DNA of 5,389 bases from Clostridiales bacterium (GTDB taxonomy: Bacteria > Bacillota_A > Clostridia > Peptostreptococcales > Anaerovoracaceae): NCBI GenBank assembly GCA_015058265.1, contig SVCR01000137.1, positions 1 to 5,389 of the forward strand. The letters are read 5' to 3'. Shown here piece by piece: positions 5,382 to 5,389 of this stretch (its first letter is position 1; every line of letters starts with the position of its first letter). The notes under the pieces are model-generated. The model was not told where the DNA came from and searched no databases. It saw only the letters and a list, made by a program, of their open reading frames with translations. The position numbers were made by a program, and so were the translations under genes.

Positions 5382-5389
5382 TATTGACC

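Overview
The window looks like chromosomal DNA from a gut or rumen clostridium (Lachnospiraceae, or a Saccharofermentans/Oscillospiraceae-like group). The reasons are AAGGAGG-type ribosome binding sites, sigma-A style promoters, mid-range GC by eye, a Firmicutes-style WYL regulator, and a secreted protein ending in the Lys-rich 'TGKIKVRKGLKKGTYKV' type of domain that is common on Clostridia surface proteins. The taxonomy is inference; there is no rRNA or other strong marker here. The window is densely coded, with no gene-free stretch over 300 bases and no sign of a mobile element, CRISPR array, tRNA or rRNA.

Layout. (1) 1-643, minus strand: the N-terminal part of a single-pass membrane protein with an acidic low-complexity N-terminus and an outside domain cut by the window edge. 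It has its own near-consensus promoter at 686-714. (2) 744-1695, minus strand: a two-gene operon. It encodes free methionine-(R)-sulfoxide reductase (fRMsr/MsrC; all three family cysteines present), then an unrecognised protein with a C-terminal four-cysteine zinc ribbon, overlapping by 8 bases (ATGCTTGA). (3) 1696-1935: a divergent control region with promoters facing both ways and several dyads, including a perfect 14-bp palindrome at 1800-1813. (4) 1936-2901, plus strand: a WYL-domain transcription regulator. (5) 2935-2961: a bidirectional hairpin terminator between convergent genes. (6) 3002-5381, minus strand: three genes read in the order C_GCAxxG_C_C family putative redox protein, large secreted surface protein, and a 64-residue Nif11-like small protein.

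How they may work together. The WYL regulator sits head to head with fRMsr and its zinc-ribbon partner, so it is the natural candidate to control them as well as itself. The theme there would be repair of oxidised free methionine. The second group also starts with a cysteine-rich putative redox protein, but a link between that gene and the surface protein rests only on shared strand and short gaps. I do not see a complete new system. The least explained parts are the zinc-ribbon protein coupled to fRMsr, the orphan Nif11-like protein, and the Cys/His cluster and very basic tail of the secreted protein.
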